Shown piece after piece: positions 9,995 to 18,519 of a stretch of 64,000 nucleotides of DNA. Within the stretch, counting starts at the first letter, position 1, and every line of letters begins with the position of its first letter. A program made the translations under genes and the position numbers. Source of the stretch: Ectopseudomonas alcaliphila (GTDB lineage: Bacteria > Pseudomonadota > Gammaproteobacteria > Pseudomonadales > Pseudomonadaceae); assembly GCF_900101755.1 (NCBI RefSeq), contig NZ_FNAE01000004.1, positions 248,001-312,000 of the forward strand. Direction: 5' to 3'. A model generated the notes under the pieces. It worked only from the letters and a program-made list of their open reading frames with translations, had not been told where the DNA came from and ran no database searches.

Positions 9995-10579
9995 ATGCTG
10001 CACCGTGCGTTGATCGCCTTGCTTGCTGCCGCCAGCCTGACTCTGGCCGGTTGCGCCCTCAGCCCTCAGCAACTCACCCCGCAACCCAAACTCACCAGCT
10101 CGCTGACCGCCGTGGGTCAGGGGCAGCCGGTGGTGGTGCGCGTGGTCGATGGCCGTCCTTCGCCGGTGCTTGGCACCCGCGGCGGCCTGTATCCGGAAAC
10201 CAGCTCCATCAGCGTCAGTGGCGATTACGTGCTGCCCAAGCTGCAGGCTGAGGCCGAGGCTGCTGTGCGTCTGCTCGGCTTCACCCCGTCGGCCAACGCC
10301 TACAACGCGCCGCAGCTGACCATCACTCTGGCGGAGCTGAAGTATCAGTCGCCCAAAGAGGGTATGTACGTCACCGAGGCGGATATCTCGGCCTCCATTC
10401 GTGCCGACGTGCAAGGTGGCAGCCGTCGCTATACCGGCCGTTACGGCGCCTCGCTGAACCAGCGCTTCGGCACCGCACCGAACCAGCAGACCAACACCAA
10501 GCTGGTCGGTGACGTGCTCAGTGACGCGCTGACCCGCGCGTTCAAGGACCCGACCATAGGCCAGGTTCTGCTTCAGTAA
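9995..10579 (+). CDS. YajG-like lipoprotein
   Basis: A 194-residue lipoprotein. The signal peptide MLHRALIALLAAASLTLAGC ends in a lipobox with Cys20 as the lipidated residue. The remainder resembles the YajG family (beta-rich, no catalytic motif). Two ATGs are close together; 9995 is preferred because GGAG is 8 bases upstream, while 9989 leaves only 2. A terminator follows at 10597-10625. Function is unknown; an envelope role is inferred. Confidence 0.82.
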   Translation: MLHRALIALLAAASLTLAGCALSPQQLTPQPKLTSSLTAVGQGQPVVVRVVDGRPSPVLGTRGGLYPETSSISVSGDYVLPKLQAEAEAAVRLLGFTPSANAYNAPQLTITLAELKYQSPKEGMYVTEADISASIRADVQGGSRRYTGRYGASLNQRFGTAPNQQTNTKLVGDVLSDALTRAFKDPTIGQVLLQ

Positions 10580-10596
10580 CTCTTGACGCCGCTACG

Positions 10597-10625
10597 AAAA
10601 ACGCCCCGCATTGCGGGGCGTTTTC
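10597..10625. terminator. Terminator between yajG-like gene and the 10.6-kb hypothetical gene
   Basis: GAAAAACGCCCCGC/GCGGGGCGTTTTC hairpin with A- and T-runs; serves both convergent genes. Confidence 0.88.
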
Positions 10626-10640
10626 ATTTGTCCTGGGTCT

Positions 10641-10847
10641 TCAGGCCGCTTCGGCGTAGAACTCCGGCAGGCTCATACCAGTGCGGTTGTCGATATCCGG
10701 CAGGTCGTAATGCTCATGGCCGCCGAGGGCGCAGTACACCAGCCAGTGCTGGTCCTGCACGTTGAAGGAGAGTTCGTCGACCACGGCGTCCACTTCATCC
10801 AGCGAGTCGATCAGGTAATCGCGATCCAGCGGTTGTGAATTAAGCAT
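10641..10847 (-). CDS. Small acidic hypothetical protein
   Basis: A 68-residue acidic protein (many Asp/Glu, for example DSLDEVDAVVDEL) with no membrane segment. The start at 10847 is fixed by GGAGG 7 bases upstream; an in-frame ATG at 10937 has none. It ends close to a bidirectional terminator. Function is unknown. It could be a small cytosolic protein conserved in Pseudomonas. Confidence 0.72.
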   Translation of the reverse strand: MLNSQPLDRDYLIDSLDEVDAVVDELSFNVQDQHWLVYCALGGHEHYDLPDIDNRTGMSLPEFYAEAA

Positions 10848-11120
10848 GGCAGGTCCTCCAGGGACGTTGAGGTTTGGCTCCAGCAACAGTCGTGACTGTT
10901 TGGTCACTATTGGAGATACAAACCCTAGGCCAGGCATATGACAGTTTTCAGACGATTTCGGGATAGCGGGCTGCGTTCGTCGGAAACGAACCTTATAAAA
11001 GCGGTATTTCAGTACACTGCGCGACGATTTTAGCGGGCTGAAACGTACGGTTATTCAGCCGAGATCCCCATTCTGGTGCGGTGGCGGGGTTGCTGCACCA
11101 TTCTGTTCTTGAGGTGTTGC

Positions 11121-11396
11121 ATGTCGCTGCAGATGTTGTGGTCGCTGTTCCTCGCCCATCCGGCCGGGGCGGTGAATTCGCTGGCATTGTTCTTCGCTTT
11201 GGCGGGTGCCTGGCTGTGTCTGATGACTCGCGTGCGTGAGCAGCGCGGTATGGCGCGAGTGCTGGCTCAGGGCGAGCTGGATGAAGCCGAGGTTCTGGAC
11301 GAGCGTACTCTGCGTATCAATCGCTTCTTCTATCGCTTCGGCTCGACCTGCCTGGGGGCAGCCCTGCTGCTGTCCTGGTTCAGCACACGGCTTTGA
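11121..11396 (+). CDS. Small membrane protein, hypothetical
   Basis: A 91-residue protein with two hydrophobic segments at about residues 12-28 (VNSLALFFALAGAWLC) and 72-86, separated by a charged soluble stretch (REQRGMARVLAQGELDEAE). GAGG lies 8 bases before the ATG. I do not recognise the family. A terminator follows at 11412-11444, shared with the convergent acyltransferase gene. Confidence 0.7.
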   Translation: MSLQMLWSLFLAHPAGAVNSLALFFALAGAWLCLMTRVREQRGMARVLAQGELDEAEVLDERTLRINRFFYRFGSTCLGAALLLSWFSTRL

Positions 11397-11411
11397 CGCT
11401 TGAGCGATAAA

Positions 11412-11444
11412 CGAAAACGGCGGCCCAAGGGCTGCCGTTTTCGT
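11412..11444. terminator. Terminator between membrane protein and acyltransferase genes
   Basis: GAAAACGGCGGCCC/GGCTGCCGTTTTC, a near-perfect stem with short A/T runs; lies between convergent genes. Confidence 0.8.
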
Positions 11445-11459
11445 TCCTGCCCGTAGACC

Positions 11460-12623
11460 TTACAGAGGCAGGCCGGCCTTGATCCGATACTGGTTTCGCA
11501 CCGGGTTGGCGTACTGCAGGATCAGGAACGGCTTTTCTTCGGCGCTGCAGGCGGCCAGGCGCTTTTGCCATTCGGCCTCAGCCTTGGTCAGCTCCGCGGC
11601 GGGGAACAGTTCGCTTGCCGCCGGCACGTTGAGCTCGGCCTCGCGGCCATCCCACATGGCGTAGGCCAGGTAGTGCACGGGGAACAGGCGATACTGGCCG
11701 AGAATGTGACGATCCATCTCCTGGGCAAGCTGCTTGGTGTCCTCCAGGCCGGCGACAGGCGGACTGAAGTGCAGGTGCACGCGCCCCTTGTAGCCGGTGA
11801 TGCCCAGGGCGATGCTGGCGTCGTCTTCGCCCGGCGCCTTGTTATAGCTGCCCGTGGCGGCGCGCACGCACAGCTCGCGGGCCTTGGCCAGGTCGCAGGG
11901 ATCGTACTCGTAGCTGATCGATACCGGGATCAGGTTCAACGAGTCGATGACGCCTGCGAACGGCTCGTCCTTGCGGCTCATGTGAAACATCTTGAGGATG
12001 GCCGAGTCGGTACGGTCGTCACCGTCCTTGGCGCGGCCCTCGGCCTGAGCGATCCAGATCGATTCGCCATCTTCGCGAATCGAGTGGTTGATGTAGGCCG
12101 AAAGCAGTTGATAGGCCGCCAGCTTCTCGCGTCGACCGCTGATCGAGCGGTGCACGATGAAGCTCTTGTTCAGGCGCATCAGGTCGCTGACGAAGGGGCG
12201 CTGCAGCAGGTTGTCGCCGATGGCGATACGCGGCGTCTGCAGGCCAGCATGGTAGACGGCGTAGTTGACGAAGGCCGGGTCCATGACGATGTCGCGGTGG
12301 TTGGCCAGGTACAGGTAGGGCTTGCCGGGTTGCAGGTGTTCCAGGCCGGAGTAGCTGATACCGTCGCTGGCGTGCTCGATGGTGCGATCGATGTAGGGCT
12401 CGATCTTCTCCTGCAGGCCGGCGACCGAGTCGATGCTGGCGAATTCGCTGCGCAGCCGCGCGGCAATCAGCGGCTTGAGCAGCCAGCCCAGTGGTCCGGC
12501 CAGGCGCGGGAAGCGAAAACGGGTGAGGGTGCCGAGAAACGCCGGGTCGGCGAGCAGGCGCGCCAGTACGGGGCGCACTTCTGCATCGGCATAGGGTCGG
12601 ATGGCATCGAATGCGCCCATCAT
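11460..12623 (-). CDS. PlsC-like glycerol(phosphate) acyltransferase family protein
   Basis: A 387-residue cytoplasmic or membrane-associated protein with an acyltransferase core. The motif ANHRDIVMD at residues 108-115 resembles block I of glycerolipid acyltransferases, but the spacing from His109 to Asp115 is five residues rather than the usual four. Similar NHRDIVxD proteins exist as a separate subfamily. A second block QAEGRAKDGDDRTDSA near 210-225 resembles the substrate-binding region. No obvious transmembrane segment is visible. The exact acyl donor and acceptor are unknown. Confidence 0.75.
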   Translation of the reverse strand: MMGAFDAIRPYADAEVRPVLARLLADPAFLGTLTRFRFPRLAGPLGWLLKPLIAARLRSEFASIDSVAGLQEKIEPYIDRTIEHASDGISYSGLEHLQPGKPYLYLANHRDIVMDPAFVNYAVYHAGLQTPRIAIGDNLLQRPFVSDLMRLNKSFIVHRSISGRREKLAAYQLLSAYINHSIREDGESIWIAQAEGRAKDGDDRTDSAILKMFHMSRKDEPFAGVIDSLNLIPVSISYEYDPCDLAKARELCVRAATGSYNKAPGEDDASIALGITGYKGRVHLHFSPPVAGLEDTKQLAQEMDRHILGQYRLFPVHYLAYAMWDGREAELNVPAASELFPAAELTKAEAEWQKRLAACSAEEKPFLILQYANPVRNQYRIKAGLPL

Positions 12624-12722
12624 GCTCTCTTGTTCTAGAACGGCTAAGGTTGAAAGGGTGTCTGCTTAAACAGGGTGAGCAGTAGACCGGCGATTATACC
12701 GCCAAGTCACAAGGAGGCCGCG

Positions 12723-12905
12723 ATGCTGGAAAGCCAGTTGTATTATTGCCCCTATTGCGGCGAGCCGGCCGAGGCGCTGCTGGATCTGTCGGGCGGGGAT
12801 CAGTCCTACATCGAAGACTGTCCGGTGTGCTGCCGGCCGATTCAGTTCGAGCTGCGTACGGACGGCACCGAGTGGGAGTTGGACGTTCGCGGGGAGAACG
12901 ACTGA
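12723..12905 (+). CDS. CPXCG motif-containing cysteine-rich protein
   Basis: A 60-residue protein carrying CPYCG at residues 10-14 and CPVCC at about 35-39, a two-pair cysteine layout expected to bind one zinc or iron atom. The start at 12723 has AAGGAGG upstream at good spacing; the longer frame from 12675 lacks one. The stop overlaps the start of the DUF2007 gene by one base, so the two are translationally coupled. The specific role is unknown. Confidence 0.88.
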   Translation: MLESQLYYCPYCGEPAEALLDLSGGDQSYIEDCPVCCRPIQFELRTDGTEWELDVRGEND

Positions 12906-13165
12906 TGCAACGAATCTACGAGCCGGAAAACCTGCTGGAAGGGCAGATGCTGGTGGACATGCTGGCCAGTGAGGGCGTCGAGGCGCACCTGCTCGGTCAG
13001 CATCTGGTCGGGGCGGTGGGGGAGTTGCCGGCATGCGGCCTGCTCGGTTTGGTCGTCGCTGATGACTACGCCGAGCGGGCGCGTACGCTGATCGCTGAGT
13101 ACAATGCGGCGCAACCTGTGCCTGGCGATGAGCCAGAGTCCTTTCAGGGCGTGTTGCTCTGTTGA
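12905..13165 (+). CDS. DUF2007 putative signal-transducing protein
   Basis: An 86-residue protein of the DUF2007 family, beginning MQRIYEPENLLEGQMLVDML. The fold resembles a small PII-like ferredoxin domain; the family is called putative signal transducing, without experimental proof known to me. Its ATG shares one base with the preceding stop. Together with the CPXCG gene it forms a small operon, probably including the SRAP gene 27 bases downstream. Confidence 0.85.
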   Translation: MQRIYEPENLLEGQMLVDMLASEGVEAHLLGQHLVGAVGELPACGLLGLVVADDYAERARTLIAEYNAAQPVPGDEPESFQGVLLC

Positions 13166-13192
13166 CGCGCCCCCTGCCTGTCGAGTCGTTTC

Positions 13193-13810
13193 ATGTGTGG
13201 ACGTTATGCCCTGTTCCGCTGGTCGCCCGCCTTTGCGGCGTTGCCCGGCTTTCCCGCTGACCAGAAGCCGCACTGGAACCTGGCGCCCAACGGCCAGGTG
13301 CTGATGCTGCACGCCGGCGAGAGTGGGCCGCGAGCGGCTGCGGCGCGCTGGGGGCTGACGCCGGCCTGGCTCAAGGATCTGTCCAAGACGCCGGCTCATG
13401 CGCGCGCCGAAACCCTGGCCCAGCAGCCGATGTTCCGTGAGTCTTTCCGCCAGCGCCGCGCGCTGCTGCCGGCCAACGGCTTCTATGAGTGGCGCGGTGC
13501 TACGCGCAAGCGGCCTTACTGGATTACCAACGGTGACCCGCTGATGTATTTCGCGGCGTTGTGGGAGGTATATCCGGTTGGCGGGCATGAATACCTGAGC
13601 GTGGCGCTGATCACCCAGGAAGCCGCCACGCTGAGGCGGCCGCTGATTCTCGGTGAGCATGAACAGGCGTTGTGGTTGAGCAATGACACGCCGCCCGAAC
13701 AGCTGACAGCGCTGTTGGCCAAGCCGCAGGTTGCGCTGCGTGAACGCGCGCTGGCAACACTGGTCAATGATCCACAGCTGGATGCACCGGAGTGCCTGAC
13801 CCCCGCTTGA
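13193..13810 (+). CDS. Divergent SRAP/YedK-family protein
   Basis: A 205-residue member of the SRAP family, which in E. coli (YedK) and humans (HMCES) crosslinks to abasic sites in single-stranded DNA through Cys2. Here Cys2 is present (MCGRYALF) and the acidic Glu99 (GFYEWR) is kept. By alignment in my head to E. coli YedK, the INARVET motif is replaced by AHARAET (Asn75 equivalent is His69) and the HDRRP motif by TLRRP (His160 equivalent is Thr146). So the crosslink-forming Cys remains while two catalytic partners differ. I recall a similar pattern in other pseudomonad members, so this looks like a conserved subfamily. Confidence 0.85.
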   Translation: MCGRYALFRWSPAFAALPGFPADQKPHWNLAPNGQVLMLHAGESGPRAAAARWGLTPAWLKDLSKTPAHARAETLAQQPMFRESFRQRRALLPANGFYEWRGATRKRPYWITNGDPLMYFAALWEVYPVGGHEYLSVALITQEAATLRRPLILGEHEQALWLSNDTPPEQLTALLAKPQVALRERALATLVNDPQLDAPECLTPA

Positions 13811-13846
13811 GGCCCGCGCAGGGTGTCGCGGGGGCGCCCAGGTTGT

Positions 13847-13877
13847 GCGCACCGCGATTGGCCTAGAACCGGTGCGC
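13847..13877. repeat. REP-like inverted repeat
   Basis: GCGCACCG (13847-13854) and CGGTGCGC (13870-13877) face each other between the convergent SRAP and chemoreceptor genes. The GGTGCGC core resembles the larger repeat at 2606-2683. Confidence 0.55.
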
Positions 13878-13911
13878 GTCGCGCACTCTACCTCTCCTCG
13901 GTGAAAACCCC

Positions 13912-16062
13912 TTACACCTTGAACTGGTTGATCAGCCTGCGCTGCTGTTCGGCCAGTTTGGTCAGTTGGGCGCTGGCCTGACTGGCTTCGTCGGCGCCGC
14001 CGGCCACCTCGTTGGCGACCTGGCCGATGTTGGTGACGTTGCGGTTGATATCCTCGGCCACGGCGCTCTGCTCCTCGGCTGCGCTGGCGATCTGCGTGTT
14101 CATGTCGTTGATTACCGACACCGCCTGGGTGATGGACTGCAGCGATTGAGCGGCCTGGTTGGCGTGCTCCACGCTGTCGTCGGTCTTGCTCTGGCTCTGC
14201 TCCATCACCTTGACCACTTCGCGGGTGCCCTGCTGCAACTGCTGGATCATGTTCTGGATTTCTTCGGTGGCCTGCTGGGTCTTCTGCGCCAGGTTGCGCA
14301 CCTCATCGGCGACCACGGCGAAGCCTCGGCCCTGCTCACCGGCACGGGCAGCCTCGATAGCGGCATTGAGCGCCAGCAGGTTGGTCTGCTCGGCAATACC
14401 GCGAATGGCGACGAGGATGGCGTTGATGTTCTCGCTGTCCTTGGCCAGGTTCTGCACCACGCCCACGGCGCGGCCGATCTCGCTGGCCAGGGCGGCGATG
14501 GCAGTGGAGGTTTCCTGCACCACCTGCTTGCCCTGATTGGCTGCACGGTCGGCGTGGTTGGCCGCCTCGGCAGCATGAGTGGCGTTGCGCGCGACGTCCT
14601 GCGCGGTGGCAGTCATCTCGTGTACCGCAGTGGCCACCAGTTCGATCTCGGCCAGCTGCTTCTGTACCCCCTGGTTGGTGCGGATGGCGATGTCGGCCGT
14701 GTGCTCGGAGGAGTCGCTGACTTGCTGCACCGAGGTCACCACGGAGGCGATCATCGTCTGCAGTTTGGCCAGGAAGGCATTGAAGCCTTGAGCGATCTGC
14801 CCCAGCTCGTCTGTGCGGTCGACGTGCAGGCGTACAGTCAGGTCGCCGTCGCCCTTGGCAATGTCGTCGAGCATGCCGACCATCTGCCGCAGTGGGCGGG
14901 CGATGCCGTAGCCGACGAACCAGATCACCAGCAGACCCAGGCCTGCGATCAGCAGGCCGACCAGCGTCATGCCCAGGGTGTCGCCGTCGCGTTGCGCTGC
15001 CAGGTCAGCCTGTAGTTGGCGCAGGTCAGCCATCACGGTGTCCAGCGGCAGTACCAGCATCAGCACCCAGCGAGCGTCGGTCTGGCCGATGGTGAAGCTG
15101 AGAAACAGCTCGATGTGGCTGTCGGCGGGATCGTCCTCGATATGCACGTCGTACTTCGGCAGGCCTGGCTGCAGACTGCTCAGGTTGGCCAGTTCGTTGG
15201 CGTCGAGCAGCTCGGTGGCCGGCTCGCCGAGCTTTTCCGGGGCCTGGGTCGAGGCGACGATACGACCATTGCTGGCGATCAGGGCGATCTCGCCGGCGCC
15301 GCCATAGAGCTGGGCGTCGGCCTTGACCAACAGCTCCTGAATGAAGTTGACCGCCAGGTCGGCGCCGGCGATACCGCGAAACTCACCGTTGACCAGAATT
15401 GGCGAGGTGAAGGAGGCGAGCATGGTCATCTTGCCGCCGACATCGTAGGGGGCGGGGTCGATCACGCAGGGGCGTTTGCGTTCTTTGGGGCACAGGTAGT
15501 ATTCGCCTGCGCGCACGCCGGTCGGCAGCAGCTCCTCGCTCTCGGTCGAGCCGATGGCATCGACACCGAGGCTGCCATCGGCGTTGCGGTACCACCAGGT
15601 CAGGAAGCGGCCGGTGCCGTCGTAGCCATTTTCTGTGCTGCCGGCGTAGATATCGTCGCTGGCATCGAAGGCGTTCGGCTCCCAGCCCAGGTAGCTGCCG
15701 AGCAACTTGGGATTCTGTGCCGTGGTTTCATGCACCAGGTTGGCCAGTTCTTCGCGGCTGATACTGAGCAGTGGGTTGCCGTTGCCATCTGTCATGCCGA
15801 GCATGGCATTGACGCGTGCCAGGTCGGCGGTGATCTGCAGGGGCGCTTCCAGTTCACGCTGAATTTCGCTGACCTGCGCATGCGCCAGTGAGGAAAGGCG
15901 CTGTTCGATGATCTGTTCGAGCAGAACCTGGGTGCGTTGCTGCACTAGGTTCTGGGTTCGGTCGCTGGCGAACAGGGCATAGAGCACCAGTGCCACGACC
16001 ACTGCCAGCACACTGGCTCCAGCGAGGAATGCGACGGAAAACTGGATCGACTTGAACTTCAT
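13912..16062 (-). CDS. Methyl-accepting chemotaxis protein with dCache-type sensor
   Basis: A 716-residue chemoreceptor. TM1 spans about residues 8-30, a periplasmic double-Cache-like sensor about 35-360, TM2 about 365-390, then HAMP and a long cytoplasmic coiled coil with the conserved hairpin tip [20 protein letters not shown]. The sensor has [13 protein letters not shown] and an unusual cysteine pair (Cys191 and Cys199). It probably signals through CheA/CheW. GGGAG precedes the ATG. The ligand is unknown. Confidence 0.93.
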   Translation of the reverse strand: MKFKSIQFSVAFLAGASVLAVVVALVLYALFASDRTQNLVQQRTQVLLEQIIEQRLSSLAHAQVSEIQRELEAPLQITADLARVNAMLGMTDGNGNPLLSISREELANLVHETTAQNPKLLGSYLGWEPNAFDASDDIYAGSTENGYDGTGRFLTWWYRNADGSLGVDAIGSTESEELLPTGVRAGEYYLCPKERKRPCVIDPAPYDVGGKMTMLASFTSPILVNGEFRGIAGADLAVNFIQELLVKADAQLYGGAGEIALIASNGRIVASTQAPEKLGEPATELLDANELANLSSLQPGLPKYDVHIEDDPADSHIELFLSFTIGQTDARWVLMLVLPLDTVMADLRQLQADLAAQRDGDTLGMTLVGLLIAGLGLLVIWFVGYGIARPLRQMVGMLDDIAKGDGDLTVRLHVDRTDELGQIAQGFNAFLAKLQTMIASVVTSVQQVSDSSEHTADIAIRTNQGVQKQLAEIELVATAVHEMTATAQDVARNATHAAEAANHADRAANQGKQVVQETSTAIAALASEIGRAVGVVQNLAKDSENINAILVAIRGIAEQTNLLALNAAIEAARAGEQGRGFAVVADEVRNLAQKTQQATEEIQNMIQQLQQGTREVVKVMEQSQSKTDDSVEHANQAAQSLQSITQAVSVINDMNTQIASAAEEQSAVAEDINRNVTNIGQVANEVAGGADEASQASAQLTKLAEQQRRLINQFKV

Positions 16063-16256
16063 GGTAGCTCCCGAGCGCAGTGTGGCCTGTTACGAACTAT
16101 CGGCCGTGACAGGGCAAAACCTTAATGGATTGGTGCGAAGCATCTGGCTGCTGTTGCATTTAGCAAAGATGGCGCGCGGCTATCGCGCAAGTAACGCGGT
16201 TGCTCGTGCCACGGGGGCGGCCTAGCATAGGGCGTCCGATTCAAGGAGAAGGCTCG

Positions 16257-17078
16257 ATGAGCAAGGTTCTATATCTGGGTGGCCTGGCGACGGCCGTGCT
16301 GCTGGCAGGCTGCCAGGCAGTCAATACCACCAGCGGTGGTGCGGTTGGTGTTGAGCGCAAGCAGTACATGTTCAGCATGCTGTCAGCCGACGAAGTCAAC
16401 CGGATGTACGCGCAGTCCTATCAGCAGACGCTGAGCGAAGCATCAAGCAAGGGCGTGCTGGACAAGACCAGCAACAACGCCAAACGCCTGCAGACCGTCG
16501 CCGCTCGTCTGATTCCGCAGGCACCGCGTTTTCGCCCGGATGCCGCCAACTGGCAGTGGGAAGTCAATCTGATCAAGAGCCCCGAGCTCAACGCCAACTG
16601 CGGTCCAGGCGGCAAGATCATCTTCTACAGCGGCATCATCGAGAAACTGAAACTGACCGATGACGAGATCGCGGCGATCATGGGCCACGAGATGGCGCAT
16701 GCTCTGCGCGAGCACAGTCGTGAAGCGATGTCCAAGGCCTACGGAATTCAGGTGGCCAAACAGGGCGCCAGTGCCCTGCTCGGATTGGGCGAGAGCGGGA
16801 TGGCCATGGCGGATACGGTGGTGCAGTACAGCCTGACATTGCCCAACAGTCGCAGCAACGAGAACGAGGCCGACCTGATTGGCCTGGAGTTGGCCGCCCG
16901 CGCGGGTTACAACCCGAATGCGGCCATCAGCCTGTGGCAGAAGATGGAGGCCGCCGGTGGTGGTGCACCGCCCGAGTTCATGAGCACCCACCCGTCGTCC
17001 AGCAGCCGTATCGCTTCGCTGCAGGCAGCGATCCCCAAGGTGATGCCGCTGTACGAGCAGGCCAAGGCCGGGCGTTAA
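16257..17078 (+). CDS. M48 family metalloprotease lipoprotein
   Basis: A 273-residue lipoprotein: signal peptide with lipobox VLLAGC (Cys19). The zinc motif HEMAH is at residues 144-148 and the further zinc-binding region ENEAD at 202-206. Such proteases (for example LoiP/YggG, BepA) act in periplasmic quality control of envelope proteins. GGAGAAGG supports the start at 16257, rather than an upstream open frame from 16200. The neighbouring genes are unrelated, so it is probably transcribed alone. Confidence 0.9.
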   Translation: MSKVLYLGGLATAVLLAGCQAVNTTSGGAVGVERKQYMFSMLSADEVNRMYAQSYQQTLSEASSKGVLDKTSNNAKRLQTVAARLIPQAPRFRPDAANWQWEVNLIKSPELNANCGPGGKIIFYSGIIEKLKLTDDEIAAIMGHEMAHALREHSREAMSKAYGIQVAKQGASALLGLGESGMAMADTVVQYSLTLPNSRSNENEADLIGLELAARAGYNPNAAISLWQKMEAAGGGAPPEFMSTHPSSSSRIASLQAAIPKVMPLYEQAKAGR

Positions 17079-17131
17079 TTTCGGGCCAGGAAACGGCGCG
17101 GCGTGATGGTTCACGGCGCGCCGTTTGCGTT

Positions 17132-17575
17132 TCAGGGCAGGGCGGTTTCGGCAAGTGGACGGGTTTGCAGGCCCAGCTGAGCGCGGAAGCTTTCCATGTC
17201 GAACATGGTGCAGATTTCCTGGATTTCGTTGCCCGGGGTGAGCGTCCAGAACGCCATGGCCGAGATGCTCAGCACCTTGTCGCTAGGCGGGTAGCCCAGC
17301 GCGGGTTTCTGGATGGTGCCGATCAGCGTGCTCCAGGTCACCACCTTGTAGCCCTCGGCGATGCACTCCTCGACCACCACTTGCAGGTCCGGCATGGCGC
17401 TGCGGATGTCTTGCACCATCTGGGTAAAACCGGCGCTGTCGAGCGGCCGACCAATGAACGAACTCTTATAGAGAAAGTCACGGCTGTGCAGTTGCTCGGC
17501 CAGCGCCAGGCGGCCCTTGTTCCAGACCAGATCGATGTGCTGGCACACCACCTTCTTGCGATCATCCAATGACAT
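17132..17575 (-). CDS. SnoaL-like (NTF2-fold) ester cyclase family protein
   Basis: A 147-residue protein starting MSLDDRKKVVCQHIDLVWN. The pattern of helices followed by conserved FLYKSSF and YKVVTWSTLIGTIQ resembles SnoaL-like polyketide-cyclase proteins. In bacteria most are of unknown function and are small alpha+beta cone pockets. The start at 17575 is fixed by GGGAGGG. It is convergent with the M48 gene. Confidence 0.75.
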   Translation of the reverse strand: MSLDDRKKVVCQHIDLVWNKGRLALAEQLHSRDFLYKSSFIGRPLDSAGFTQMVQDIRSAMPDLQVVVEECIAEGYKVVTWSTLIGTIQKPALGYPPSDKVLSISAMAFWTLTPGNEIQEICTMFDMESFRAQLGLQTRPLAETALP

Positions 17576-17686
17576 GCAGCCCTCCCGACTACCGGCCTGA
17601 ACCCTGTGACGTGGCACGCACTTTAGCAGCAGGCAGGAGGGGGCTGGGATTGGCCGAGATGCCGGTCTGTTGACGTCAGTGGTTCG

Positions 17687-18271
17687 TCATATCAGGCCGC
17701 TCAGCTTCAGCGCCTGGTAGCCGGCATAGATTGCCAGCGCGGCGAAGGCGCAGGCGGCCAGGCGTCGGATCAGGGTCAGCGGCAGGCGTTCGGCTGCGAA
17801 ATTGCCCGCCAGTACCACCGGTACGTTAGCGATCAACATGCCCAGTGTGGTGCCGACCACCACCAGAATGAAGTGCGGGTACTGCGCGGCCAGCATCACG
17901 GTTGCGACCTGGGTCTTGTCGCCCATCTCGGCGAGGAAGAAGGCGATCAGGGTGGTGAGGAAGGGACCGTATTTCTTCAGGCCGGATTCCTCGTCGTCGT
18001 CGAGCTTGTCCGGCACCAGGGTCCAGGCCGCTACGGCGACGAAACTGGCGGCGAGAATCCAGCTGAGCGTGGCAGGGGAGAAGAAACCGGCGACCCAGTT
18101 ACCGACGGCGCCTGCGGCGAAATGGTTGGCCAGGGTGGCGACGACTATGCCCCAGATGATTGGCCAGGGCTTGCGAAAACGGGCGGCCAGCAGCAGGGCG
18201 AGCAACTGGGTCTTGTCGCCGATTTCGGCCAGGGCAACGATCAGGGTGGGGACGAACAGCGATTCCAGCAT
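17687..18271 (-). CDS. TMEM165/GDT1 (UPF0016) family cation exporter, probably manganese
   Basis: A 194-residue membrane protein with six or so hydrophobic segments and two copies of the family signature, EIGDKT (16-21) and EMGDKT (115-120), which form the ion-binding site. Related bacterial proteins export Mn2+. An acidic cytoplasmic loop (DKLDDDEES) separates the halves. A manganese-sensing yybP-ykoY riboswitch upstream (18340-18475) strongly supports a manganese role. Translation starts after TAGGA at 18271. It was probably duplicated from a single-repeat ancestor, as in the family. Confidence 0.9.
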   Translation of the reverse strand: MLESLFVPTLIVALAEIGDKTQLLALLLAARFRKPWPIIWGIVVATLANHFAAGAVGNWVAGFFSPATLSWILAASFVAVAAWTLVPDKLDDDEESGLKKYGPFLTTLIAFFLAEMGDKTQVATVMLAAQYPHFILVVVGTTLGMLIANVPVVLAGNFAAERLPLTLIRRLAACAFAALAIYAGYQALKLSGLI

Positions 18272-18339
18272 CAGGTTTCCTACAGGGGGCGGGTCGACAC
18301 GGCTTATGACACGAACGACCTTCCCGCCCCGGGTTAGGT

Positions 18340-18475
18340 TGTGCGTGTCATAGGTCTTGTCAAACTGCAGGCCTCTCTGTGAAGGCCTTGGGTCGTATAC
18401 GCCATGCTCTGCGGAGCAAGTGTGTTGACGTATACCGGGCGAGCAGGGCGCTCGCGGGAGACTACTCCCCTAGGA
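18340..18475 (-). promoter_or_regulatory. yybP-ykoY manganese riboswitch upstream of the GDT1-type exporter
   Basis: On the minus strand the leader contains CTAGGGGAGTAG (about 18472-18461), the defining motif of yybP-ykoY RNAs, then a stem bounded by GTATACG and CGTATAC, CGTCAAC (18430-18424), and a hairpin AAGGCCT...AGGCCT. The closing region continues as GACAAGACCTATGACACG. This class binds Mn2+ and switches on expression. The 9-base complementarity TATGACACG/CGTGTCATA could form the expression-platform hairpin. Confidence 0.85.
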
Positions 18476-18483
18476 CGGGCGCA

Positions 18484-18512
18484 ATTGTGCCCAAGCGCTG
18501 CGTTGGGGGCAA
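18484..18512 (-). promoter_or_regulatory. Promoter feeding the manganese riboswitch leader
   Basis: Minus-strand TTGCCC (18512-18507) and CACAAT (18489-18484) with a 17-base spacer, so transcription would begin just upstream of the riboswitch aptamer. This is a moderate match to sigma-70. Confidence 0.6.
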
Positions 18513-18519
18513 CCCCAAT

